Origin: a virus
Direction: 5' to 3' (one strand)
IMG/VR virus record: IMGVR_UViG_3300020454_000107
Coordinates: 1-20,688 of that record
DNA length: 20,688 nt
Numbering within the stretch: position 1 is the first letter of the stretch; each line of letters opens with the position of its first letter. Both the position numbers and the translations under genes were made by a program. Shown in pieces: positions 7,836-15,872 of this stretch. The notes under the pieces were generated by a model. It saw only the letters and a list, made by a program, of their open reading frames with translations. It was not told the origin of the DNA and did no database searches.

Positions 7836-8700
7836 TAATAAATTAAAAGGTTTACCTCCTATATTCTATTTGAATATGGATCATAGAACTGAGAGGAAGG
7901 AACACCTTGAGAATGAATTTAGTAAATGGGGTATTACAGACTATACTAGGGTGTCTGCAAATAGATTCCATACATCAAAAATAAATGAGTGGGGACGTAA
8001 GTTAGATTTAATGTTGCTTGCTCCTTCCGATGCTTCTATTGTGATGAATGAATTTTGGACGTTTATTGATTGGTATAATTCTGGTATCTCAGAAAACATG
8101 CTTTTAATTCAAGATGATTTAGCATTAGATTTAATTGAGTATTGGCCGTTTGATTGGAATACTTTATATAAAAATCTTCCATATAATTGGGATATTATTC
8201 AGTTCTATTATTGTCATAATGACTTTTTAAATATGCATCTATCTCCTAGGATTGGTGAGAGTTCATCTGCTGCATGTATTCTTATTAACAGATACTTTGT
8301 TGAGAAATTAATGAAGATGCATCTACAACCTGATGGATCATTTAAATTGGACAATAGTCTAAGAGATGTTACCATTCCTAAAGAGTGTTATAGCAGTGAT
8401 GATTGGTTAATATATCAGGTTGGAAAATCATACACACTACCTTTACTTTGTTTAAATCAAAGGTTAGCAACTAGACCAGATAACAGACAAGAGGCAAGTA
8501 AAGAAGAGGAAATGTATGATGAAGTAGTTGCTCAATATCATAACAAGTTGTATGATATACTTGCTACTACTGTTACTAGAAAGTGGTGGGAAAATAGTAG
8601 TAAGAACTATAGTGTAGATGATATATTAAGTTGGGGTTCTCCAATACATCATGAGATGAGAATTCAATTACCACAGTATGATGGGAAGGGACCAGTCTAA
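7822..8700 (+). CDS. GT25-like glycosyltransferase, copy 1
   Basis: 292 residues, first of six related genes. The N-terminus IFYLNMDHRTERKEHLE matches the opening strand of family-25 (LPS-type) glycosyltransferases, with R22 and R25. The acidic motif is LLIQDD (D98, D99), with Gln where the family has Glu. The array signature follows: FDWNTLYKNLPYNWDIIQ (about 110-127). INRYFVEKL (155-163) and SDDW (192-195) correspond to the GT25 'SrraaekLl' and second-Asp positions, so both acidic sites are kept. The C-terminal NYSVDDILSWGSP is a diverged form of the DDFFTYG block of copies 3-6. A cytosolic enzyme transferring a sugar from a nucleotide sugar is expected; acceptor unknown. It overlaps the aminotransferase by 14 bases and touches copy 2 by one. 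Confidence 0.7.
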   Translation: MTKFDNKLKGLPPIFYLNMDHRTERKEHLENEFSKWGITDYTRVSANRFHTSKINEWGRKLDLMLLAPSDASIVMNEFWTFIDWYNSGISENMLLIQDDLALDLIEYWPFDWNTLYKNLPYNWDIIQFYYCHNDFLNMHLSPRIGESSSAACILINRYFVEKLMKMHLQPDGSFKLDNSLRDVTIPKECYSSDDWLIYQVGKSYTLPLLCLNQRLATRPDNRQEASKEEEMYDEVVAQYHNKLYDILATTVTRKWWENSSKNYSVDDILSWGSPIHHEMRIQLPQYDGKGPV

Positions 8701-9557
8701 TGCATGAAAAATTAATAGGACTGCCAAAGATCATTTACCTTAATTCTAAACATCATCCAGAAAGAGATGATGAGATGAGGAATCATTTTGAGTGGTTGGG
8801 TATAGAGAACTATGAAAGGTATGAAAAAGAATATACTAATAAAAATATTGAAGAGGATTTAGGTGTTCATGAATGGTTGGAGTTAATAGAGGATGACTTT
8901 ACTGCATTAAGTGTAGAAGAGTTATCGATTACATTAGATCATTACAATGCAATCGTTAAATGGTTTGATACTAACGATGAAGATGTTTGCATCATAATGG
9001 ATGATGTTGTGAATATGGACACTGTAGAACATTGGCATTTTGATTGGCAGACTCTTTATAGTAAACTTCCTTATAATTGGGATTGTATTCAGTTATTTGT
9101 TAATTCAACTAATGAACAGATTAGAACTTTTTTACATCCTTGGAGGAATACATCTAGATCTACTAGATGTTATATGATTACCAGACAGTTTGCTAAGAAG
9201 GTAAAGAAGTTTTATGGCAACTTTCGTTTATATTATCCAAATAAAGATAGGAGTCATCATATACCTGATGAAGGAAGTATTGAGGTAACTCTATTTGATT
9301 TGGGAATAACTTATAGTTGTCCTGTATTCCGTCTAACAAGTATTTTTATGGAGAGTGATGAACTTGATATTAGAATGTGTAGAGATAGATTATCTTCACA
9401 TGCTATAGAATACTTTTGGGAATATGCATCAACTCTACAATCAAATGAAGAATTTTTTAATTATGGATATGGTCAGGATTGGAAACGAATAGTTACTTTT
9501 GATATGAAGTCAGAATGGGTTCATGAGAATAGACAGAAGATGTTGATATGGATTTAA
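8700..9557 (+). CDS. GT25-like protein, copy 2 (diverged active site)
   Basis: 285 residues. It is recognisable as a paralogue by the start GLPKIIYLNSKHHPER, the signature FDWQTLYSKLPYNWDCIQ (114-131), FLHP (144-147) and the C-terminal NEEFFNYGYGQD. The nucleotide-sugar site is altered: the acidic triplet is MDD (100-102) rather than EDD, and the second acidic position, VDYF in other copies, reads VTLF with T197 replacing Asp. The N-terminal Arg pair is reduced to R22. An extra acidic stretch (EEDLGVHEWLELIEDD) lies at residues 51-66. The frame is open throughout, so the gene is probably still expressed. It may be an inactive partner or have a changed activity. It overlaps copies 1 and 3. Confidence 0.6.
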   Translation: MHEKLIGLPKIIYLNSKHHPERDDEMRNHFEWLGIENYERYEKEYTNKNIEEDLGVHEWLELIEDDFTALSVEELSITLDHYNAIVKWFDTNDEDVCIIMDDVVNMDTVEHWHFDWQTLYSKLPYNWDCIQLFVNSTNEQIRTFLHPWRNTSRSTRCYMITRQFAKKVKKFYGNFRLYYPNKDRSHHIPDEGSIEVTLFDLGITYSCPVFRLTSIFMESDELDIRMCRDRLSSHAIEYFWEYASTLQSNEEFFNYGYGQDWKRIVTFDMKSEWVHENRQKMLIWI

Positions 9558-10450
9558 ATAATAAGTTAAAAGGTATGCCTCATGTATACTACTTCAATCT
9601 GGATAATAGAACAGATAGAAGACAATACATGGAGAGACAATTTAAGAGATGGGGTATTAAGTATACTAGATTATCTGGTACTAAGTATCTTGGATCTCAA
9701 GTTAATTCTTGGTGTCACTTAATTATAGACTATGAGAACTATACGTTACTACCACCTATCGCTGCTAATGCAATAAGTCATCTTGAGTTTTTAAAGAAGT
9801 GGTATGCAGAGAGTGATGATTCTTATCTTATATTGATGGAGGATGATTATGATTTGAATTGTATTAAGAGATGGCATTTTGATTGGGAATATCTTATGAG
9901 TAGACTTCCTTATGATTGGGATTGTCTTCATATGGGATTTGAAAATCCAGAGGGGATGCCAATGTTTTTACATCCTATACAGTCAGCACATGATTTTGGA
10001 CCTGTTCTTTTGCATAGAGAATATGTTGAGAAACTTATTGATATTCATTGTGTGGGAGATAGGTATAGATTATTAAATACAGTTGCTAATGCTGCTTGGA
10101 ATTCTGGTAAAGCAGTTGCTGGATCTGGAACTGTTGATTATTTTATGGTTCATTGTGGTAGAACATATTGTATTCCTCTTATTACAATTAACACATCCTT
10201 TGGTAGTTTTGAAGATAATAGTGCTTTACAAAAATTTTATAGAGAGAGTGGAGATATTAAAGCTAGGAATGCATATTATTTTTGGTGGAAGCATGAGAGA
10301 GATAGGTTTACTTTAGATGATTTTTTTACCTATGGAACTTCTAAAGATGTGAAGATGACACTAGACACAGAGAAGTTTTTGAATTATGATATAACTAATA
10401 AGATGAGTGAACTCTACGGAGAAAAGTATCTAGACAATTATAGACCATGA
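9548..10450 (+). CDS. GT25-like glycosyltransferase, copy 3
   Basis: 300 residues; one of the best-conserved copies. VYYFNLDNRTDRRQYME (13-29) is close to the GT25 N-terminal motif, with R21, R24 and R25. LILMEDD (94-100) has the full acidic triplet E98-D99-D100. The signature FDWEYLMSRLPYDWDCLH follows, then GPVLLHREYVEKLIDIH and GTVDYF with D197. The end is DRFTLDDFFTYGTSKDVKM plus a 35-residue tail. All expected catalytic positions are present, so activity is likely. It is closest by eye to copy 6, sharing NLDNRxDRRxYMExQF and the EDDYDLN context, which suggests a recent duplication or gene conversion. It overlaps copies 2 and 4 by 10 and 4 bases. Confidence 0.75.
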   Translation: MDLNNKLKGMPHVYYFNLDNRTDRRQYMERQFKRWGIKYTRLSGTKYLGSQVNSWCHLIIDYENYTLLPPIAANAISHLEFLKKWYAESDDSYLILMEDDYDLNCIKRWHFDWEYLMSRLPYDWDCLHMGFENPEGMPMFLHPIQSAHDFGPVLLHREYVEKLIDIHCVGDRYRLLNTVANAAWNSGKAVAGSGTVDYFMVHCGRTYCIPLITINTSFGSFEDNSALQKFYRESGDIKARNAYYFWWKHERDRFTLDDFFTYGTSKDVKMTLDTEKFLNYDITNKMSELYGEKYLDNYRP

Positions 10451-11436
10451 CTGTTAAAAAATACAATATGCACGATAAGTTGAGGCACTTGCCTCATATA
10501 CTTTATACCAATGTAAAGTCACAGACTAATAGGAAGCATTGGATGGAATATCATTTTAGAGTTTATGGTATGGCATTTACTAGGATTGAACAACCTCCAG
10601 CAAGTGAATTACCTAAAGACTTCCATAAACAATTAGATGGTGATTATGAGGAATCATCATTAATGATTAATTGGTATTCTTCTCAAATTTTAGATCTATT
10701 GCGTAAGTGGTTAGATGATACTAAAGGAACTGATGAACCCCATATCATTTTAATGGAAGATGATTATGATATAAGGATACAAGAGTATTGGAATTTTAGT
10801 TGGGATTATATGATGGAGCAATTACCCTATGGGTGGGATTGTATTCAGTTAGGATTTGAATCTCCAGATGTAGTTCCATTTTATTTGCATCCTACTAAAC
10901 CAGAGTATTCTCTTGGTGCTACTTTAATGAGTAGACATTATGCGGAGAAGTTATTAGATCTTCATTACATTAATGGTAAGTATAAGTTTGATAATGTCAT
11001 TGCAAATTCTGTGTATATGAATAGGGATTCTGGGATACATGATGGTATGACATTTGAGGGAACATCAGGATCACCTGATTATTTTTTAGCACAGTCTGGC
11101 AATTGTTATTCTTTACCACTTATTCCCATAGTCCCATACTTCACAGGTATCAGTGATGCTGGTGTTAATGGAATGGATACTATTGATGATAGTAAGTGGA
11201 AACCCAGACCTAGTTTTTTAAAATGTTATAAAGCATATTGGGAGTGGTGGACACAGGATAGAGATAACTTTACTGCTGATGAATTCTTTAGTTATGGTAA
11301 GGATAATGATAATCTTATGACAAGAGATATCTCACAGTGGAGTGATAAATATTTTATTGAACAAGGATCTCATCAGAGACGTGAATTTCTCAGTAGATTT
11401 GGTTTGGTATTGAATAATCATGGTATTCAAAATTAA
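10447..11436 (+). CDS. GT25-like glycosyltransferase, copy 4
   Basis: 329 residues, the longest copy. ILYTNVKSQTNRKHWME is a weaker N-terminal motif, keeping R29 but not the first Arg. IILMEDDYD has the full triplet E104-D105-D106. The signature is FSWDYMMEQLPYGWDCIQ, then FYLHP, LGATLMSRHYAEKLLDLH and SGSPDYF with D211. The extra length lies mainly in residues 188-207, an insert rich in Gly, Asp and Met before the second Asp, in a proline-rich segment near 222-250, and at the C-terminus (SHQRREFLSRFGL). Catalytic positions are kept. It ends exactly at the A of the next gene's ATG, the 2OG oxygenase, so the two are likely co-translated. Confidence 0.72.
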   Translation: MTVKKYNMHDKLRHLPHILYTNVKSQTNRKHWMEYHFRVYGMAFTRIEQPPASELPKDFHKQLDGDYEESSLMINWYSSQILDLLRKWLDDTKGTDEPHIILMEDDYDIRIQEYWNFSWDYMMEQLPYGWDCIQLGFESPDVVPFYLHPTKPEYSLGATLMSRHYAEKLLDLHYINGKYKFDNVIANSVYMNRDSGIHDGMTFEGTSGSPDYFLAQSGNCYSLPLIPIVPYFTGISDAGVNGMDTIDDSKWKPRPSFLKCYKAYWEWWTQDRDNFTADEFFSYGKDNDNLMTRDISQWSDKYFIEQGSHQRREFLSRFGLVLNNHGIQN

Positions 11437-12014
11437 TGAAATTTGATGTATATGATGACATAATATCCCCTACATATCAAGATGTTCTTGAGAGTTTATT
11501 GTGTAGCCCAGATGTATCTTGGAGTTGGCAAGACTCTATGGATAATGGACAATATTTAAAAGGTGGTCATCCTCAATTTGTTTGTGATATTTTTGAAAAT
11601 GGTAGAGCATTTGATACTGCAATATATCACAGTATGATTGGATTACTAACTAAAATTGTAGATGATATAATTCCTAACTATCGCCCTATAAGAATACGAG
11701 GTATATTACATACACCGAGAGTAGATGGTTTTAGGCATTATCCACCACACACAGACACTACTGCTGCTGGTGGTATGAGTGCAATATATTATCCTACTGA
11801 TTCAACTGGTGATACTTATTTGTTTGAAGAATCTGATATAAATGATAATGTAGTAATTGATAGATTTAAACATCTTTGGGAACCAATAGATAGTGTTACT
11901 CCAAAGAAAGGAAGAGTTATTTTATTTCCTTCTAATAATTATCATGCAGGATCACCAACAACGAGTGATAGAAGGTTACTCATAAACATAAACTTTTTCC
12001 CTAAAGAATTATGA
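11436..12014 (+). CDS. 2OG-Fe(II) oxygenase inside the GT array
   Basis: 192 residues. The iron-site residues are H105-x-D107 in HYPPHTDTTA and H170 in NNYHAGSP, with R179/R180 in TSDRRLLININF as the 2-oxoglutarate-binding Arg. GDTYLF (125-130) and KKGRVILFPS (157-166) are the usual strands between. This pattern fits prolyl-4-hydroxylase-like phage dioxygenases. It lies exactly between GT copies 4 and 5, sharing bases with both (1 and 4), and its product is therefore likely made together with them. In collagen biosynthesis a 2OG hydroxylase makes the hydroxyl that a GT25 enzyme then glycosylates; whether that applies here is inference. The substrate is unknown. Confidence 0.78.
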   Translation: MKFDVYDDIISPTYQDVLESLLCSPDVSWSWQDSMDNGQYLKGGHPQFVCDIFENGRAFDTAIYHSMIGLLTKIVDDIIPNYRPIRIRGILHTPRVDGFRHYPPHTDTTAAGGMSAIYYPTDSTGDTYLFEESDINDNVVIDRFKHLWEPIDSVTPKKGRVILFPSNNYHAGSPTTSDRRLLININFFPKEL

Positions 12015-12832
12015 CATTAAAGGATAAATTAAAAGGACTTCCTAGGGTTTATTATTTTAATAATGATAAGACGTTAGATGAACATATGGATAGGAGTCTA
12101 AGTAACTTAGATGTTATGGACTATAGTTGTATGCGTATCAAGTATACTAGTGAGAATAGTTCTGAATGGAAAGATTTAATTTTAAATAGATCAGATTATA
12201 AACTTCCTGTTAGTGTTGCTGGATTTTCTATATCAGTTCTTGAATTTTTAAAAGACTGGTTAGATGTTACGGAACAAGATCAAGATCCTGAATTAATAAT
12301 TATGAGGGATACTATTGATTGGGAAGTTGCTCAAACAGATCTATGTTATACATGGGATTTTGATTGGAATTATATTCGTACAAGATTGCCATATGACTGG
12401 GATTGTTTTCAATTTGGGTTTGAGAATTTACACTACATTCCTTTTTATCTTCATCAGATAATGCCAGCAACTACCTTTGGTCCTTCTCTATTGAATAGAA
12501 GATATGTTAAAAAGTTAGTTAGGTTACATTGTAAGGATGGTAAGTATGATTTGACTGGTAAGATTGCAAATTTAAATTTTGGTCTTAAGTCTGGAACAGT
12601 TGATTATTTTATAGGTCATAATGGTAAAACTTATTGTCTTCCTTTATTACCCAATAATCCAAAGTTCTTCCCAAGCAATACTAAAAAATTTAAAGTGGTA
12701 CGTGCTTGTAAATTAGCGTACTATGATTGGTGGGTTAATGAGAGTAAGAAGTTTGGTCTTGAAGAGATCTTTACTTATGGTAAGACAAACGATCTTGGTA
12801 TGATCAGGAAAACTATGAATTATTATAATTAA
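12011..12832 (+). CDS. GT25-like protein, copy 5 (degenerate acidic motif)
   Basis: 273 residues. Clearly a paralogue: VYYFNNDK at the start, FDWNYIRTRLPYDWDCFQFGFE signature, FYLHQ, TFGPSLLNRRYVKKLVRLH, GTVDYFIGHNGKTYCLPL and EEIFTYGKTND. But the triplet expected as EDD reads IIMRDTID (R99-D100-T101), the N-terminal Arg residues are lost (NNDKTLDEH), and about 10 residues are inserted after the triplet. The second Asp (D198) is kept. The gene is full length without a frameshift, which argues against a simple decaying pseudogene. It starts in an ATGA overlap with the oxygenase, and copy 6 follows after one base. It is either non-catalytic or uses a different metal arrangement. Confidence 0.65.
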   Translation: MTLKDKLKGLPRVYYFNNDKTLDEHMDRSLSNLDVMDYSCMRIKYTSENSSEWKDLILNRSDYKLPVSVAGFSISVLEFLKDWLDVTEQDQDPELIIMRDTIDWEVAQTDLCYTWDFDWNYIRTRLPYDWDCFQFGFENLHYIPFYLHQIMPATTFGPSLLNRRYVKKLVRLHCKDGKYDLTGKIANLNFGLKSGTVDYFIGHNGKTYCLPLLPNNPKFFPSNTKKFKVVRACKLAYYDWWVNESKKFGLEEIFTYGKTNDLGMIRKTMNYYN

Positions 12833-12833
12833 T

Positions 12834-13643
12834 ATGCTTAAGTATGATAAGGGTAAATTGAGAAATTTTCCTCATGTATATTATGTAAATCTTGATAATA
12901 GAATTGATAGAAGAGAATACATGGAGAAGCAGTTTGAGTTTTGGAGATTAGATTTTACTAGAGTCTCCTCTTCAAAATATGCTTTGTCTAAGTCAAAGGA
13001 ATGGGGACCAAAAAAAGTATCTGGTAAGGTTACTGGTATGCCAGCATATGTTGTTGGTAATGCAGTTACTCATTTAGAGTTTATGAAAGAATGGTTGGAT
13101 ACTTCAAATGATCCTGTATTACTTTTGATGGAAGATGATTATGATTTGAATCTTTTTCAATATTGGAATTTTAATTGGGATTACCTAATGGATAGGATTC
13201 CATATGATTGGGACTGTCTTCAAATTGGATATGAATCTACTAAGTTTATACCATTCTTTTTACATCCAAAATTAAACCATACATTTTTTGGTCCTGTTAT
13301 TTTACAGAGAGATTATGTTGAGAAGATATTGAGTTTACATTCTGATGGTGATAAGTGGAATTTTGAAAAGGTATTAGGAGATAAAAAATTTAATAAGTCT
13401 GCTGGAACAGTAGATTATTTTATTGGACATACTGGTAAGACATATTGTATTCCGTTAATCACTACTAACGATACACTGACAAGTGGTGAAAATAATGTTA
13501 TTATTAATAGAATACATCATAAACATTCTAGACGTGCTTATTACCATTGGTGGATGACACAGCATAAGAATTTTAGTTTGGATGATTTCTTTACTTATGG
13601 TAAAATAAATGATCATAAGATGATAATTTCTACTGTCAGATAA
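12834..13643 (+). CDS. GT25-like glycosyltransferase, copy 6
   Basis: 269 residues, the shortest copy yet with a full active-site set. VYYVNLDNRIDRREYME (15-31) has R23, R26 and R27; LLLMEDDYDLN has E100-D101-D102; the signature is FNWDYLMDRIPYDWDCLQ; then FFLHP, FGPVILQRDYVEKILSLH and GTVDYFIGH with D194, and the end is NFSLDDFFTYGKINDHKM. It stops soon after that last block, so that block marks the end of the conserved unit and the extra tails of copies 3 and 4 are additions. Closest by eye to copy 3. One base separates it from copy 5 before and from the amidinotransferase after. Confidence 0.75.
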   Translation: MLKYDKGKLRNFPHVYYVNLDNRIDRREYMEKQFEFWRLDFTRVSSSKYALSKSKEWGPKKVSGKVTGMPAYVVGNAVTHLEFMKEWLDTSNDPVLLLMEDDYDLNLFQYWNFNWDYLMDRIPYDWDCLQIGYESTKFIPFFLHPKLNHTFFGPVILQRDYVEKILSLHSDGDKWNFEKVLGDKKFNKSAGTVDYFIGHTGKTYCIPLITTNDTLTSGENNVIINRIHHKHSRRAYYHWWMTQHKNFSLDDFFTYGKINDHKMIISTVR

Positions 13644-13644
13644 T

Positions 13645-14649
13645 ATGTACGCTACAAATGAATGGGATAAATTAAAGAAGGTTATAGTTGGTGTTGCAGA
13701 TTATGCTACTATGCCTCCAGTAGAGAAGGATACTCGTACAATTAACTATGCTGGTGTAAAACCAAAGAAGAAGTTGTTTGGTTATGGTAAAGAAGAATAT
13801 CTTCCTATAAAAGTTGGAGCATTCCCAGATCAAGTAATTCAAGAAGCAAATGAGGACTTAGAAGTTTTTGTTAAATTCTTACAAGGTGAAGGTGTAGAAG
13901 TTGTACGTCCAAAAAGAGAACCAGTAAAGTATTATAATTTTTGTCCTAGGGATTCTGTGTTTGTACATAGTAATCTCGCTCTAGCAACACCAATGCCTTT
14001 AAGAAGTAGGAGAGGTGAGTGGAGAGCAATGAGTGAGCATTTACCAAATGCTGTAGAGATGCCATGTCAATATATTGATGATCTTTATAATGAGGAATGT
14101 ATTGGTAATCCTAGTGTTCTAGCATTGAATGAAGTTACTCCAGCATTTGATGCTGCAAATACACTCAGGGCAAATAATGATATTTTATATTTGGTATCTA
14201 ATAGTGGTAATGAATTAGGTGCTGAGTTATTACAGAATCAGTTACATGAAGCAGGATGTGATGCAGATGTTCATTTACTTAGAGATGTCTATTCATATTC
14301 TCATATTGATACCACTGTAGCATTTTTAAGAGAAGGACTTATATTAGCAAATCCATCTAGGATAAAAGATAAGGATGATTTACCAGCACCTTTTAATAGT
14401 TGGGATATTGTTTATGCACCACAAGCAATTGACATAGGATCTTATACTGGATATAATAATATGTCAGTCTGGGTGAATATGAATTTATTCAGTGTCAATC
14501 AAGGTTTGGTTGCTCTAGAAGAAACTCAAGAACCAACTAGAAAACTTCTTGAGAGTCATGGTATAGAATGTGCTATGCTTCCAATGAGACATCAAAGAAC
14601 TTTAAGTGGTGGATATCATTGTGTAACTCTTGATTTGGAGAGAGGATGA
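13645..14649 (+). CDS. Amidinotransferase (arginine:glycine amidinotransferase-like)
   Basis: 334 residues. Enzymes of this family move the amidino group of arginine to an amine by a Cys-His-Asp mechanism. All three are identifiable by comparison with human AGAT: D169 in TPAFDAANTLRANNDI, H220 in YSHIDTTVAFL, and C326 in LSGGYHCVTLDLERG (human GGGFHCWTCDV). The N-terminal NFCPRDSVFV (98-107) matches the substrate-binding region. Length is near complete, with the C-terminus ending just after the catalytic Cys segment, shorter than AGAT. The family also includes StrB-type enzymes that amidinate aminocyclitols in streptomycin synthesis. Lying between the GT array and a sugar dehydrogenase, an amino-sugar or cyclitol acceptor is plausible, but guanidinoacetate synthesis cannot be excluded. 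Confidence 0.85.
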   Translation: MYATNEWDKLKKVIVGVADYATMPPVEKDTRTINYAGVKPKKKLFGYGKEEYLPIKVGAFPDQVIQEANEDLEVFVKFLQGEGVEVVRPKREPVKYYNFCPRDSVFVHSNLALATPMPLRSRRGEWRAMSEHLPNAVEMPCQYIDDLYNEECIGNPSVLALNEVTPAFDAANTLRANNDILYLVSNSGNELGAELLQNQLHEAGCDADVHLLRDVYSYSHIDTTVAFLREGLILANPSRIKDKDDLPAPFNSWDIVYAPQAIDIGSYTGYNNMSVWVNMNLFSVNQGLVALEETQEPTRKLLESHGIECAMLPMRHQRTLSGGYHCVTLDLERG

Positions 14650-15872
14650 ATATAGGTTTTATTGGTCTTGGTAAACTTGGCATGCCTTGTGCTGAGGAGA
14701 TTGCTAAGGCAGGACATTTTGTGTTTGGTTATGATGTTGAACCTAGAGATACATCTCTAGTAGATGTTCAATCTTCAATTAAAGATGTTGTAAATAAATC
14801 AAAGATAATTTTTATTGCTGTTCCTACACCACACGATAAAGATTATGATGGTAGCAAACCATGCATGCATTTAGAACCAAAAGATTTTAATTATAGTATT
14901 GTTGAGAGTGTATTGGATGAAGTTAATAAGTACGTAGATAATCAATTAATTGTTTTAATCTCTACAGTTTTACCTGGTACTACAAGAGAGAGATTCACAC
15001 CAATGAAGGGTAGGTTTGTTTATAATCCTTATCTAATTGCTATGGGTACTGTTGCATTTGATTTTACAAATCCAGAGATAGTAATGATTGGTACTGAAGA
15101 TGGTACTGAGACTGGTGATGCTAAAGAGTTGATTCAACTTTATAAATCTATTGCACAGAATGATCCTCCATATATTGTTGGTACATGGGATGAGTGTGAA
15201 TGTATAAAAGTTTTTTACAATACCTTTATTAGTAATAAGATTAGTTTTGTTAACATGATTCAAGATGTTGCTGAGAGGCAAGGGAATATTAATGTTGATG
15301 TTGTAACTGGTGCTTTGTGTAAGGCAGGAACTAGAATTATAAATTCTTCTTACATGAAGGCAGGTATGGGTGATGGTGGTGCTTGTCATCCTAGAGATAA
15401 TATTGCTCTTAGATTTTTGGCAAAAAAATTAAGACTTGGATATGATTTGTTTAAAGGTATTATGTTATCCAGAGAAGAGCAAGCAAGGAACTTAGCATTA
15501 AAATTAGTTGAACTTGCATGGGATAATAAAATGCCTATTGTGATTCATGGTAAAGCATATAAACCAAGAGTATCTTATACAGAAGGAAGTTATAGTTTAT
15601 TGGTTGGTCATTTTTGTAAGGAAGTAGCAGCACCATACACAGAAGATATACCTGTGAAGTATGTTGATAAATGTACAGGAGATACATATGATAGCAATAA
15701 ACCTGCTGTGTTCTTACTTGCCCATAGTGCAACAACAACGTATAGATACTGGGACAATCCTGATAATGATGAATTGTATTGTGAAATTCCAGAAGGTAGT
15801 ATAGTTGTTGATCCTTGGAGGAAGTTTACTTCAGATACTTTAGAGGTTATCCATTATGGCAAGACTAGATGA
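14646..15872 (+). CDS. UDP-glucose/GDP-mannose dehydrogenase family enzyme
   Basis: 408 residues. NAD-dependent oxidation of a nucleotide sugar (typically UDP-glucose to UDP-glucuronate) is the family reaction. The Rossmann motif is GFIGLGKLGMP (4-14). AVPTP (58-62) and ISTVLPGTT (105-113) are the usual family motifs. The catalytic Cys is C247 in AGMGDGGACHPRDN; ordinary enzymes read GPGFGGSCFPKD, so the Cys is kept but its surround differs. HGKAYKP (301-307) replaces the usual G-x-a-F/Y-K. The C-terminal third is present. ATGA overlap with the amidinotransferase, 17-base overlap with the next gene. The product would feed a glycosyltransferase such as those upstream. The exact sugar is not determinable. 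Confidence 0.85.
   Translation: MNIGFIGLGKLGMPCAEEIAKAGHFVFGYDVEPRDTSLVDVQSSIKDVVNKSKIIFIAVPTPHDKDYDGSKPCMHLEPKDFNYSIVESVLDEVNKYVDNQLIVLISTVLPGTTRERFTPMKGRFVYNPYLIAMGTVAFDFTNPEIVMIGTEDGTETGDAKELIQLYKSIAQNDPPYIVGTWDECECIKVFYNTFISNKISFVNMIQDVAERQGNINVDVVTGALCKAGTRIINSSYMKAGMGDGGACHPRDNIALRFLAKKLRLGYDLFKGIMLSREEQARNLALKLVELAWDNKMPIVIHGKAYKPRVSYTEGSYSLLVGHFCKEVAAPYTEDIPVKYVDKCTGDTYDSNKPAVFLLAHSATTTYRYWDNPDNDELYCEIPEGSIVVDPWRKFTSDTLEVIHYGKTR

Noticed and set aside
11345-11351. ATAAATA inside GT copy 4 as another late promoter
   Set aside because: It lies inside a coding region about 85 bases before the next start, and such 7-mers arise by chance in AT-rich DNA.
12011-12832. GT copy 5 as a pseudogene
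   Set aside because: The acidic motif is degenerate, but the frame is complete, the other blocks are conserved, and start and stop fit tightly with neighbours.
7822-13643. The paralogue array as a phage DNA base glucosyltransferase system
   Set aside because: T4-type DNA glucosyltransferases have a GT-B fold and different motifs, and no hydroxymethylase or base-modifying gene is seen here.
15033-15738. Minus-strand ORFs of 118 and 67 codons opposite the dehydrogenase
   Set aside because: Low-complexity Ser/Thr/Asn/Ile- and Tyr/Leu-rich translations of the antisense of a clear gene.
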